Part shown: piece by piece, positions 7,425-15,823 of the stretch
Layout of the letters: each line of letters starts with the position of its first letter
Numbering within the stretch: the first letter of the stretch is position 1
NCBI GenBank assembly: GCA_022760475.1
Contig: JALEFZ010000005.1
Coordinates: 1 to 64,000 of the forward strand
Reading direction: 5' to 3'
From: Bacteroidia bacterium
GTDB taxonomy: Bacteria > Bacteroidota > Bacteroidia > J057
DNA length: 64,000 nt
The notes under the pieces: model-generated
Seen by the model: the letters and a program-made list of their open reading frames with translations, nothing else
What the model was told of the DNA's origin: nothing
Database searches by the model: none
Translations under genes and position numbers: made by a program

Positions 7425-8390
7425 CTACTGTACTTTTGCGCCTAATTGGGCTTTTCCTAATTCATTCATCAAGCCTGACAGGTATCCCTCCGTGATGTGT
7501 GCCTTCTCTGCATATCCTTCAGATTCCATCAGCACCTTGTGCAATTTGTGAAGGTTGTAGTAAGGAACGCCAGGGTAGAGATGGTGCTCCAGATGATATC
7601 CTACATTGTGGGGAGCAAGGAAAAATCTTTCAATCAAATTCGTTTTTACTGTTCTGGTGGAATTTAAGGCGTGCTCATAGCCCAATTCACCAAAGTGCTC
7701 TGCAACCGAACGGATGTACTGAAACATGAAGAAGGTCGATAGGTAAGGAATGATCCAGTACATCAGGTATTCTTTCCAGATTCCAAGTACAGAAAGCACA
7801 ATGATCAAAGAGATGTAGTATGCAATTCTGACGATGCCATTTACGGATTTCTTCTTTTTCTTGGGCTTGGGGGCGTCCAATACAAATCTCTTGAAGAACC
7901 AGAAAGCATCTTTGGCTCCTTCCACCATACCGAAGTAGGAAAGTACCCTTAGCACGAATTCAGCCTTAGTTTTGGGGAAGGTAAATGCCCTTTTTCCCAG
8001 CTTGGCCACCCAGTCAGGATCGTGCTCGGTATTGAGGTGGTTGTGGTGTCTAAGGTGATTTTGTCTGTAGGCCTCAATGGTGGTAAAAATAGGGTATAGA
8101 GTTACCAGGTTTGTCACCATGTCATTCCATTTTCTGTTTGGCAAAAAACGGAAGTGCGAGGCGTCATGCATCAAGATGGCCAATGCATGCATCCTCGCAC
8201 CAATGATGATTACACTAAGCACATATAAGAACGGATTGAAATAAGTCGCTGTCAGGAAAATGGTTCCCAGGATGAGCATCCAGTTGAGTGCCATATCCAA
8301 GGCATGACGGAGGGGGTTCATTTCGTACAAGGGCTTCAGCTGAGCCTTATCTATGTTCAGGTTTAGGTCTTTTACACTGTGGGCAGACAT
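7425..8390 (-). CDS. Membrane fatty-acid desaturase family protein
   Basis: 321 aa with the three histidine boxes of di-iron membrane desaturases: HDASH at residues 75-79, HLRHH at 112-116 and HNVGYHLEHH at 261-270. Hydrophobic pairs before the first box and between the second and third give the usual four-helix topology with the iron site on the cytoplasmic face. It should insert a double bond in, or hydroxylate, lipid acyl chains. The position specificity cannot be read from the sequence. The unit is monocistronic, with a terminator on each side. Confidence 0.88.
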   Translation of the reverse strand: MSAHSVKDLNLNIDKAQLKPLYEMNPLRHALDMALNWMLILGTIFLTATYFNPFLYVLSVIIIGARMHALAILMHDASHFRFLPNRKWNDMVTNLVTLYPIFTTIEAYRQNHLRHHNHLNTEHDPDWVAKLGKRAFTFPKTKAEFVLRVLSYFGMVEGAKDAFWFFKRFVLDAPKPKKKKKSVNGIVRIAYYISLIIVLSVLGIWKEYLMYWIIPYLSTFFMFQYIRSVAEHFGELGYEHALNSTRTVKTNLIERFFLAPHNVGYHLEHHLYPGVPYYNLHKLHKVLMESEGYAEKAHITEGYLSGLMNELGKAQLGAKVQ

Positions 8391-8495
8391 AGTTGCTATA
8401 ATTAAGGGTTTGAATATGATACAAAGCTGCTCAATCCACCCTGGATATATTAGAGAAGAAGCACCGATTTTATTGATTAGGTATTTTTACTATAA

Positions 8496-8524
8496 AAGGC
8501 CGTCCAAATGCGTAGGACGACCTT
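8496..8524 (-). terminator. Terminator of the SPFH lipoprotein gene
   Basis: AAGGTCGTCC pairs with GGACGGCCTT on the minus strand (one mismatch), followed by TTTTATAGT. It lies 30 nt beyond the SPFH gene and before the desaturase start. Confidence 0.6.
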
Positions 8525-8554
8525 ACTTGAAAACATGGTAATCGGCTGTAGTTT

Positions 8555-9562
8555 TTAGTCTTTTTTGCTGGAAACCGTCTGCGCAGGTGTTTGCATTTTC
8601 AGAAGGTTGCCGAAAATATTTCCATCCATATTGGAAGGCAGAACGGCGATTTGCACCTTGGAAGCCAATTCTTTATTGACCACATAGGAAGCATAGCTTG
8701 GATTAGAGGCGCACAGCTTCGCTACTTCCAGTTCGCGCTCAAGACTGGCCTTGTCCGAAGCGCGCTGCTTTTCAACGGTGATCATTTCCAATTCTCTTTT
8801 GTGGTTGGCTTCCGCCTTTTTCAAGGCGCGCATCTTCGTAACCTCAGCTTCTGCAAGGAGGACAGCCCTTCTTTTTTCAGCCAAAGATTGCTTTTCAGTC
8901 ACCTGACGCTGGGTTTCCGCCTTCGCCAATTCTGTGCGGCGACGAATTTCTTCGGTCTTGGCCTGAATCTGCTGGAGCTTGCCTTCCATGCGGGCATGCT
9001 CGATGGCTACCTCTCCTTCAGCGGTAGCACGCTTCTTATTGGCAGCCGCAGCGGCAATCTCTACCTCATTTTTCTGGCGAATCGCCTCCAATTCACGTTC
9101 CTTCATGCCCGAAGCCTCCAAAGCCTGGGTGTAGGTGTTTGGGAAATGAATCTCGGGTATGATGACCTCCTCAATAGAAAGGCCTTTTTCGCCAAGGTCC
9201 TCAGAGAAACTTTCCTTAAGGGCATGGATGAATTGTTCTCTCCACGAACCAAAGACCGAGTCTACACTTGGATAGGCGATGGCTACCTTGTTGGCCAATT
9301 CGCGGCTCCTGGGGGCAATGATAAGCGTATCAAAAGCCTTGGGGTGTGCAAACTGGGTGTGGAAGTCTACCAAATCTGTAATCCTCCAGCGGATTGCAAT
9401 CTCAATATCCAGCGGAACCCCATCACCTAGGCGGATGTCGTCAAGTTTCGACTGATACAATTGATCGCGTAGTTCAAGATTGGTGTTTTCTGGTTGATTA
9501 CAAGAACTGAAAACGATTAGAAAAGAGAGTAAGAGAGGAAAAATTGCAGATTTTAGATTCAT
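8555..9562 (-). CDS. SPFH/Band 7 domain lipoprotein
   Basis: 335 aa. The start MNLKSAIFPLLLSFLIVFSSCNQPEN is a lipoprotein signal with the lipobox cysteine at about residue 21. A Band 7/prohibitin-like domain follows (about 45-190, with IAIRWRIT and VEEVI-type strands), then a long Ala/Glu/Lys/Arg-rich coiled coil (about 180-285) like that of flotillins. SPFH proteins form large membrane-bound rings. Most are anchored by an N-terminal inner-membrane helix, so attachment by a lipid would place this one on the periplasmic side or outer membrane, which is unusual. No NfeD-type partner gene lies next to it. Confidence 0.82.
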   Translation of the reverse strand: MNLKSAIFPLLLSFLIVFSSCNQPENTNLELRDQLYQSKLDDIRLGDGVPLDIEIAIRWRITDLVDFHTQFAHPKAFDTLIIAPRSRELANKVAIAYPSVDSVFGSWREQFIHALKESFSEDLGEKGLSIEEVIIPEIHFPNTYTQALEASGMKERELEAIRQKNEVEIAAAAANKKRATAEGEVAIEHARMEGKLQQIQAKTEEIRRRTELAKAETQRQVTEKQSLAEKRRAVLLAEAEVTKMRALKKAEANHKRELEMITVEKQRASDKASLERELEVAKLCASNPSYASYVVNKELASKVQIAVLPSNMDGNIFGNLLKMQTPAQTVSSKKD

Positions 9563-9734
9563 GGCTTTTCTGTTTTTTGGATGAATGATCTGTGCCCAAT
9601 TTGAAATAAGTTCCCTTGTTATTTATAGGCTTTCGATCAAATGCATGTCTTTTTCAACTAAGCATAACCATCCAACAAGAATGTGATTTATCCAAAATCT
9701 GCTATTCTGGAACTCCTCTCTTTTAGTTTTTTAT

Positions 9735-11990
9735 CTACCAAAAGACTGTAAATCCAAGTTTGGCAAAGAAAGGGGTGCCAGGGGTAAAGTGAACCTCTGT
9801 AACAGCTGCTGATTCGCTCTGGAGTAAACTGGTGGTTTCAAATTGAGCTTCCTTCCATTTGACATTAAAAATATTCTCAATAGATAATTGAATTTGGAAG
9901 GAGTCATGTTGATACTGGCCTACAAAGTCAAAGAGGTGGTAGCCTTCAGCTGTCAAACTATAGTCTTCATTTGCAGGACGATCCCCCAGAAACCTGTGCC
10001 TCAGACTGCCAGATAGGTTTTTATTTGTCTTCAAGGTCAATCCATTCGAAGCAGACCATATGGGTGCCAGAGGAATGAAGTCTTCGCCAGGCTCGTTTTC
10101 AAGAGACCTTGGATGGGTAACATTGACATCCGAATCCACAAACAAGTAAGGCTTAAGCTGAATCCTGCTGCTTATATCCACTCCCATTCTGCGGCTTTTG
10201 CCACTGGGTTCTACAATGCCTGCATCTCCTACATAGACAAACTCTTCTTCCAGGTCTAGCCCCCAAATAGCCGCTTGCAAAAAAACATTTTTGATAGGCT
10301 TGAAAATAAAGCCCAAGTCTAGTCCATATGCAACAGGTAGGATCGAAGAAGGTTGATTCGCCAGGACTACTCTGCTATCATTGGAGTGGAAACCTGTGCC
10401 CGCATGGACGTAAAACAGGAGTTTGGTAATTGGAGAGTATTGAAGGCGCAATTTGGCACTGGGTAAGAGTTTTTGTTGGCTTTGTTTGATGGCGTTTTCA
10501 TTCAGGAAATCAGAATAGGAAAATGTAAACTGATCCAAACGCAATCCTGCATTGAACTTGAGTTTCCTACCCAAGTTGACTTGATGATTGACAAAAAAGG
10601 CAGCGTTCAATTCCTGGACTTCTCCATTTGCCAGTTCCTCTAGGATTTGAATTCTGTTTTTGGTGTGAAACAGTCCCAAATCTCCAATCTGATCCAATCT
10701 TAAATTGAAGCCCAAATCTGTTTTAGAAGGAAACCTGCCGTTTTCATTTTTATAGGAGTATTTCAAATTTACCCCCAGGATATCTCTCTTTTCGGTTTGC
10801 TGAATTTGATCGCCATTCTCTGGATCTTCCAGAAAGAATGTGAAGTTGGAGAAGAGGTCAAAGCTCAGACGGCTGAAATACACCTGACTTTGGAGGGAGG
10901 CATTTTCATTGAAGCTATGAAAAAACTGCGCATTGACATTCTGTCTGGACGTACTGCCACCTTCGGTGGAATCAATGGCTCCAAAATATCCTATTTCTCC
11001 CCGAGTGATGGCGCGCCCTGGAATCTGCCCTGAGGCATTCCATGAACTTTGAAAGTGCGAAGCTGATAGCCTTAACAGGCTATTCTGTCCAAGACTTCTT
11101 GAAAATTTTCCAAATAGGTTTACCCGACGCATGTCCTGGGAGGCGTCAAAGTAACCATCAGTTCCCAGGAATTCTGCTGCGACATAGGCCTGAGTCTTAT
11201 TGGATTTGGGAGATAGGTCGCTCATCAATAGACTGCGAATAGTATTGAATTGGCCTATCTCGATCTTGGCGAGGCTCTTATCAAGGGCATTTTTTGTCTG
11301 AAAATCTACAAAGGCGGCAGTGGCAAAATTTCCCTTCTCGGCATCATAAGGTCCCTTGCCAAAATCAAGTCTTTCCACCGTTTCAGGTATTAGGAAATGC
11401 AGGTCGGCATAGCCTTGGCCATGGGCATGGGAAACCATGTTGACCGGAAGCCCATCTACATTGATCTGGATGTCGGTTCCGTGATCCAGGTCAAATCCCC
11501 TTAGGAATATCTGTTCGGCCTTGCCTCCCCCTGCATGCTGGGCAATGCTCAAACCGGGAACCTGTCTGAGAATGTCCTGAGAGGAGTTTAGCGGCCTGAG
11601 TTGTAGATCCAAAGCTTTGAGTGGGCTCAGGAGCTTACCGTTGGAGGCGGTGATATTGACTTCCTCGATTGAGATGCTTTTGGGTTCCAAGGAGATGAGA
11701 AAGGGTGATTCTCTGCTTTGGTCCAGGGAAAGTGTGAATACCCTGGGATGATAACCCAACAATTCAACTCTCAAGCTGATTTGGTTTTCGTCTTGTCCTG
11801 GAATGTAGACCTTCCCCAGAACATCCGAGAACAGCAGCTTTTTACTTTTTCCGAAGCTAATGCTGGCACCCACCAAAACTTCTCCGGTTTGGGCATCTTT
11901 GAGTACAAGTGGCAAGGGATTTGATTTGGCGAGGAGATATGGAAGCCCCATCACTCCCACCATAAAAATGGTAAGTAAAATCTTTTTCAT
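9735..11990 (-). CDS. TonB-dependent outer-membrane receptor
   Basis: 751 aa. A signal peptide is followed by a carboxypeptidase-regulatory-like domain (about 27-108, with the phrase LKDAQTGEVLVGASISF), a plug domain (about 120-235; NSSQDILRQVPGLSI, IFLRGFDLDHGTDIQINVDG, VSHAHGQGYADLHFL) and a beta barrel ending in an aromatic residue (FTVFW). It should import a ligand across the outer membrane with TonB energy. The ligand is unknown, and no SusD-like partner is present. It starts 68 nt after the TPR lipoprotein gene and probably shares the promoter at 13435-13467, so it belongs to the ECF-linked gene set. Confidence 0.9.
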   Translation of the reverse strand: MKKILLTIFMVGVMGLPYLLAKSNPLPLVLKDAQTGEVLVGASISFGKSKKLLFSDVLGKVYIPGQDENQISLRVELLGYHPRVFTLSLDQSRESPFLISLEPKSISIEEVNITASNGKLLSPLKALDLQLRPLNSSQDILRQVPGLSIAQHAGGGKAEQIFLRGFDLDHGTDIQINVDGLPVNMVSHAHGQGYADLHFLIPETVERLDFGKGPYDAEKGNFATAAFVDFQTKNALDKSLAKIEIGQFNTIRSLLMSDLSPKSNKTQAYVAAEFLGTDGYFDASQDMRRVNLFGKFSRSLGQNSLLRLSASHFQSSWNASGQIPGRAITRGEIGYFGAIDSTEGGSTSRQNVNAQFFHSFNENASLQSQVYFSRLSFDLFSNFTFFLEDPENGDQIQQTEKRDILGVNLKYSYKNENGRFPSKTDLGFNLRLDQIGDLGLFHTKNRIQILEELANGEVQELNAAFFVNHQVNLGRKLKFNAGLRLDQFTFSYSDFLNENAIKQSQQKLLPSAKLRLQYSPITKLLFYVHAGTGFHSNDSRVVLANQPSSILPVAYGLDLGFIFKPIKNVFLQAAIWGLDLEEEFVYVGDAGIVEPSGKSRRMGVDISSRIQLKPYLFVDSDVNVTHPRSLENEPGEDFIPLAPIWSASNGLTLKTNKNLSGSLRHRFLGDRPANEDYSLTAEGYHLFDFVGQYQHDSFQIQLSIENIFNVKWKEAQFETTSLLQSESAAVTEVHFTPGTPFFAKLGFTVFW

Positions 11991-12058
11991 TAGGATGGAT
12001 TTGTGAAATGTTTGAAAGTGGATCCCCTGACACGGATGTGCCAGGGAAATCCTTACAA

Positions 12059-13405
12059 CTAAGCCCCAATCATATTCTTGGCTTCTGACAGAAAAATGTG
12101 ATCCTGATAAGGATCTTGGTTAAAGTATTTCTTAAATAGCTTTTTGGCAGCATTTTCTTGTCCCTTTTCATGGAGAACCAAAGCCTCCATCGCCTTCAGT
12201 TCTGCATTTGTAGAACCAGTGGCCAAGGCTACTTTCAAATGTTTTTCAGCTTGCTTATAATCCTCCATCTTTAGGTAAATGGCGGCTAATAATTGGTTGG
12301 CGTCCTTGTTTTGAGGACGGTATTCGTATTCTGTCCATGCGTATTCGAGGGCTTTTTTGTGGTCATTGAATAATTCGAGGTATACACGGCTGTACTCCAT
12401 GCCCATTTTGTGGCCTTTGGCTTCGTCGTCTGCCAGCATTTCCAGAATTTCTTCATTGAGCTTTTTTGCCTCTTCAATTCTGCCGGTTTCCAGGTAGAGT
12501 TTTGCTAGGTTTTCGTAGAAAGATACCTCTGGGATGATGGCACAGGCATCTTTGAGTAGGCGTTCTGCTTTTTTCATGTCGCCTTTCTTCCTGGCGATTC
12601 TGGCAAGGGCTTCTATGGCAAATGGGTAATTTTCTCTTTCAGCAAGTATTCCTTTGAAGACCTCTTCTGCCCTGTCGAGTTGACCTTGAGCTTCGAGGAG
12701 TTGGCCGAGAATAAGTCCCGCCCAGGCAGTCTCCTCATATCCTGGATAACCAGCCTTAACCGCCAACTTCATGGCATCTATAGCTCCCTCCATGTCTCCA
12801 TGGATTTCTCTTAGGTAAGAGACCCTTGAGTATGAACGGATGTCAGGCCTGATGGACATCATTTTATCAGCCATCGCAACGGCCGTTTCGTAGTTGCCGA
12901 GCTCGACTTCCGCATCAACCAAAGATCCATAGATCAGGGCATTGTAACCATTGATTTCAATGGCTTCCTTAGCCAATTCGCGAGCTTCTTTGAACTCATG
13001 AAGGGATAGCATTACAGAGGCTTTTAAGGATTTTACTCCAAATACAACATCCTTGGGAGGATTTTCCATCAGGATGCCATTCAAAATAGTCAGGCTGGCG
13101 GGATAGTAATGGCCATGCTCGCCGGTTGCTCTGGCTTCCAACATAAATAGCTGAGCCAACTGGATTCTTTTTCGATAATTGCTGGGATTACGAGAAATTT
13201 CTGATTTCAATTTGTGGTAGGTCATATAGACCTTTTCTTGCTCTGCCGGAGAGCCAATCTTCGGATTCCTTGGAAGCAATTCAGGGATAACCTGATTGGC
13301 CATGGTAGTTTTGCTAGCAAATTGATATTGCTTAGCCTGTTGTTTTTCTGAGCAAGAAATCAAAAAGCTAAGAGCCAATATTAGTGATAATGATAGGAAA
13401 CGCAT
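12059..13405 (-). CDS. TPR-repeat lipoprotein
   Basis: 448 aa with the lipoprotein signal LALSFLISCSEK (cysteine 18) and at least nine tetratricopeptide-like helical pairs from about residue 100 to the end (for example YETAVAMADKMMSIRPDIRSY, LDRAEEVFKGILAERENYPF). It should be a membrane-attached scaffold in the periplasm or outer membrane, holding a protein partner. A promoter matching the ECF-type motif lies 30 nt upstream, and the TonB receptor follows in the same unit, suggesting that the two act together (inference). TPR lipoproteins of this kind are, from memory, also neighbours of DUF4331 genes in other genomes. Confidence 0.85.
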   Translation of the reverse strand: MRFLSLSLILALSFLISCSEKQQAKQYQFASKTTMANQVIPELLPRNPKIGSPAEQEKVYMTYHKLKSEISRNPSNYRKRIQLAQLFMLEARATGEHGHYYPASLTILNGILMENPPKDVVFGVKSLKASVMLSLHEFKEARELAKEAIEINGYNALIYGSLVDAEVELGNYETAVAMADKMMSIRPDIRSYSRVSYLREIHGDMEGAIDAMKLAVKAGYPGYEETAWAGLILGQLLEAQGQLDRAEEVFKGILAERENYPFAIEALARIARKKGDMKKAERLLKDACAIIPEVSFYENLAKLYLETGRIEEAKKLNEEILEMLADDEAKGHKMGMEYSRVYLELFNDHKKALEYAWTEYEYRPQNKDANQLLAAIYLKMEDYKQAEKHLKVALATGSTNAELKAMEALVLHEKGQENAAKKLFKKYFNQDPYQDHIFLSEAKNMIGA

Positions 13406-13434
13406 AGTCGTAGGCTTTTGGATTAAAATTTGAA

Positions 13435-13467
13435 CTACCTACGAGGCCATGGGGCCAACTGGATTTC
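13435..13467 (-). promoter_or_regulatory. ECF-type promoter motif before the TPR/TonB operon
   Basis: On the minus strand GAAATCCA (13460-13467), a 15-nt spacer, and TCGTAGGTAG (13435-13444) end 30 nt before the ATG. Two other sites with the same two blocks and the same spacer precede the DUF4331 and CHRD genes. Confidence 0.7.
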
Positions 13468-13518
13468 CCGAAAGGAAAAAAAATTAAATCTTATACAATC
13501 ACTTATACATTGGCATAT

Positions 13519-13553
13519 AAAAAGGGCCATGAAGAAGAATTCATAGCCCTTTT
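13519..13553 (-). terminator. Terminator of the sigma/anti-sigma/hydroxylase unit
   Basis: On the minus strand AAAAGGGC pairs with GCCCTTTT across a loop of about 18 nt, and TTTTTATA follows. It lies 24 nt beyond the hydroxylase-like gene. Confidence 0.8.
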
Positions 13554-13576
13554 AGAAATCAAGCATCAAAGAAATT

Positions 13577-14173
13577 TCAGATACTTTCTTCGATGATATT
13601 TCTTATCCATTCATTTGGTATCATGTCGATGGTCAGGTTGACACGTTCTGTACTTCCAGAATTGATGATTTTGTGGGGATCGGTAAGCCTTAGGTACCAA
13701 CATTCTCCAGGCTTCATGGGAATGGGCTTATTATTCAGATAAAACTCAACTTCCTCACTCCTGAAAATTGGAATAGTCAACCTGATGACTGATCGTTCAA
13801 TGTGAAGGGCCAGGGTAGGATCTGTATGTTCCTTGACTTCAGATCCTGGTTCCAACCGTAGGATTCTAACCAGCGTTACCTTGGTATGTGCCTGGAATTC
13901 TTCGATTATGCGCTTCAGGTAAGGAGATTTCTCCAGTTCAGGGGTATTTAACCAATCCGTCCAGGAACCATCGGCATAATCGTCCGCTGGGGGAGGAAAG
14001 GGCAATGAGGTATCCACCAGGTGTGCCGGGGCTCGAAGCTGAAGGACAGAATAATAGATGAATTCGGGGAGTTGCATGGCCAGGTATTCCTCTCGCATGC
14101 GCTTTACATCGTAGCTAAACGGTAATTTTACCCTGTCTATGAGATGGGATTTGGGTTCAATGATATGAGACAC
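13577..14173 (-). CDS. Aspartyl/asparaginyl beta-hydroxylase-like 2-oxoglutarate oxygenase
   Basis: 198 aa. The double-stranded beta-helix shows the iron ligands HTD at residues 116-118 (KEHTDPT) and a distal His at 167 (LTDPHKIINSGSTERVNL), with Arg 177 placed to bind 2-oxoglutarate. This matches the aspartyl/asparaginyl beta-hydroxylase domain family, here as a small cytoplasmic enzyme without a signal peptide. The substrate is unknown; it could be a protein or a small molecule. It follows the anti-sigma gene after 100 nt on the same strand and ends at a terminator, so it is probably the third gene of the sigma-factor operon. Confidence 0.78.
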   Translation of the reverse strand: MSHIIEPKSHLIDRVKLPFSYDVKRMREEYLAMQLPEFIYYSVLQLRAPAHLVDTSLPFPPPADDYADGSWTDWLNTPELEKSPYLKRIIEEFQAHTKVTLVRILRLEPGSEVKEHTDPTLALHIERSVIRLTIPIFRSEEVEFYLNNKPIPMKPGECWYLRLTDPHKIINSGSTERVNLTIDMIPNEWIRNIIEESI

Positions 14174-14273
14174 TTTTCAGGTAATTAGGGGTTATATTTG
14201 TCAGGCATCTAAAATATAACGCCTGGAAAAAATATTTCCAAGCCCCAAATGTTTATCATTGAAATAAATTTCT

Positions 14274-15092
14274 CTAAGCACTTATCATGATGACTTCGGT
14301 AGGGGTCAGACTTTCTCCATTGGGTTCGTAGGAGATAGCAAAGGCGTCCGGAGCCTCTTTCCTGTCCAGGGTCTTGAAAACGAAGCCTTTTGAATCTTTG
14401 GGAAGCACTCCCAGACTTACGACTTCCTTGCCATAGATGGCCCAAAGCTGGTAGGCCTCCTGCGCTGTCAATTCTGCCAATGACCATTGTGAAAGGGCTA
14501 TTTTACCTGCATCCTCATTGTAAATGACAGATAGCTTATTGCTTTCCTCGCGGGCAATCCTTTTCAGCTCTACCTTTTGCGTGCTCTTTCCATTTACAAG
14601 TTCAATGAAATCTTTCTGGTCTTTGTTTTGACTGAGTAATACCTGGGTGGATTTCTGAATCTTTTCCAGTTTATCTTGAGAATCACTCAATTGGCTTTGC
14701 TGATCATTTAGCCTGAAATAAAAGAGCAAATTGACGCTAAAACTTAAAATAAGGGCAATTGCGGCAGCTATTTGAAGCCATCTGAGGTCTTTTTTGTCCT
14801 TTTTCTCAAGAAGGTCAATGATGTTGGCCCCTTCGCCTTTTTCATTGGAGATCTCTTCCTCGATCTTATTGAGAACCTGATAAACAGTATTTATCTTGGG
14901 TTTTTGTTGTACGAAGGAGGAGGAAACATCCATCAGGGCACGCTCAATTTCAATGACCTCCTTTTGCAAATCAGGATCGGACTTCACCAATTGATGAATT
15001 CTCTGAGATTCTTCCTCAGGAAGAGTCCCGGCCACATACAATTCCAGCATCCCGGAATCCCGTATTTCATCTTTGTTTAACTCCTCAGCCAT
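14274..15092 (-). CDS. Membrane anti-sigma factor, RskA-like
   Basis: 272 aa. An N-terminal cytoplasmic helical region (1-100, with LELYVAGTLPEEESQRIHQL, the usual anti-sigma fold) is followed by one membrane helix (about 104-127), a coiled stretch, and a C-terminal periplasmic domain of the RskA type (QAYQLWAIYGKEVVSLGVLP, ending in PTEVIMISA). It lacks the HxxxCxxC zinc motif. It should hold the sigma factor encoded just upstream at the membrane until a signal frees it, probably through regulated proteolysis. The start codon overlaps the sigma gene end by 16 nt, which suggests translational coupling. Confidence 0.85.
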   Translation of the reverse strand: MAEELNKDEIRDSGMLELYVAGTLPEEESQRIHQLVKSDPDLQKEVIEIERALMDVSSSFVQQKPKINTVYQVLNKIEEEISNEKGEGANIIDLLEKKDKKDLRWLQIAAAIALILSFSVNLLFYFRLNDQQSQLSDSQDKLEKIQKSTQVLLSQNKDQKDFIELVNGKSTQKVELKRIAREESNKLSVIYNEDAGKIALSQWSLAELTAQEAYQLWAIYGKEVVSLGVLPKDSKGFVFKTLDRKEAPDAFAISYEPNGESLTPTEVIMISA

Positions 15093-15640
15093 TGCCTTAA
15101 TAAATTTATTCCCTGGCGTATCCTTGTCTTCACAGTGCCCAATGGGATTTGTAACTCTTTGGCTGCCTCCTGTTGGGTATGACCCCTAAAATACAAAAGA
15201 TCAATGAGGTCTTTGTACTTGGGTTCAAGCTTGTCAACCATCTCTTTGATGCCTATGCCTTCGACATAGGGCTCTTCAATGAGGCTTTTCGAAATAGTTG
15301 ATTCTTTGGTATTGGTTTCTTCTAATTGTCTTCCGCTTTTTTGCTCGCGGAAATCCCTGGATCTGATTTTGTCGATTGAAGTCCTGCGGCATATGTTGAG
15401 CAGCCATGTGAAAAGGCGTCCTTTCTCAGGGTCGTATTGGTTTCCAAATCTCCAGAATTTAATCAGGCTTTCTTGCCAAACATCTTCAGCCATTTCTTGA
15501 ATTCCTACGATTTTGAAGATCACCCCGAAGAGAGCCAACTGGTAATGTTGGTCTATCAGTCGGATCGCTTGTGGGTTCCTTTCGCGAAGAAACTGTACGA
15601 TCTTTTCTTCTATTGTATCTTGCGGGGGTGTAGAGATCAA
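15077..15640 (-). CDS. ECF RNA polymerase sigma factor (SigK-like)
   Basis: 187 aa with region 2 (about 24-95; DVWQESLIKFWRFGNQYDPE, FTWLLNICRRTSIDKIRSRD) and region 4 (about 133-185; LLYFRGHTQQEAAKELQIPL then GTVKTRIRQGINLLRQWL). The layout matches group-4 sigma factors paired with RskA-type anti-sigma factors. I did not find the GAAATCCA/TCGTARGT motif before this gene, so it is probably not self-activated and is transcribed from a housekeeping promoter. Its likely targets are the three nearby units that carry the motif (inference from position and identical spacing). Confidence 0.9.
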   Translation of the reverse strand: MISTPPQDTIEEKIVQFLRERNPQAIRLIDQHYQLALFGVIFKIVGIQEMAEDVWQESLIKFWRFGNQYDPEKGRLFTWLLNICRRTSIDKIRSRDFREQKSGRQLEETNTKESTISKSLIEEPYVEGIGIKEMVDKLEPKYKDLIDLLYFRGHTQQEAAKELQIPLGTVKTRIRQGINLLRQWLRS

Positions 15641-15823
15641 TGTTTACCTAATGAGAAAATGGTTGTAACAGATTGACAGTCCGATAATCACAAAACAAAT
15701 CTTAAGCCAAGAAGGCAAAATTTTTTTTGTGCACCTAATAAAAACCTTTTCCTTTTGAACATATGCAAGGAAGAATGCCCAAAGTCTGGACAAACTTCCT
15801 TGTATATTCCAGCTTTGAAGAAT

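Noticed and set aside
15641..15823. Possible self-regulating ECF site before the sigma gene
   Set aside because: Neither block of the motif could be found in this stretch.
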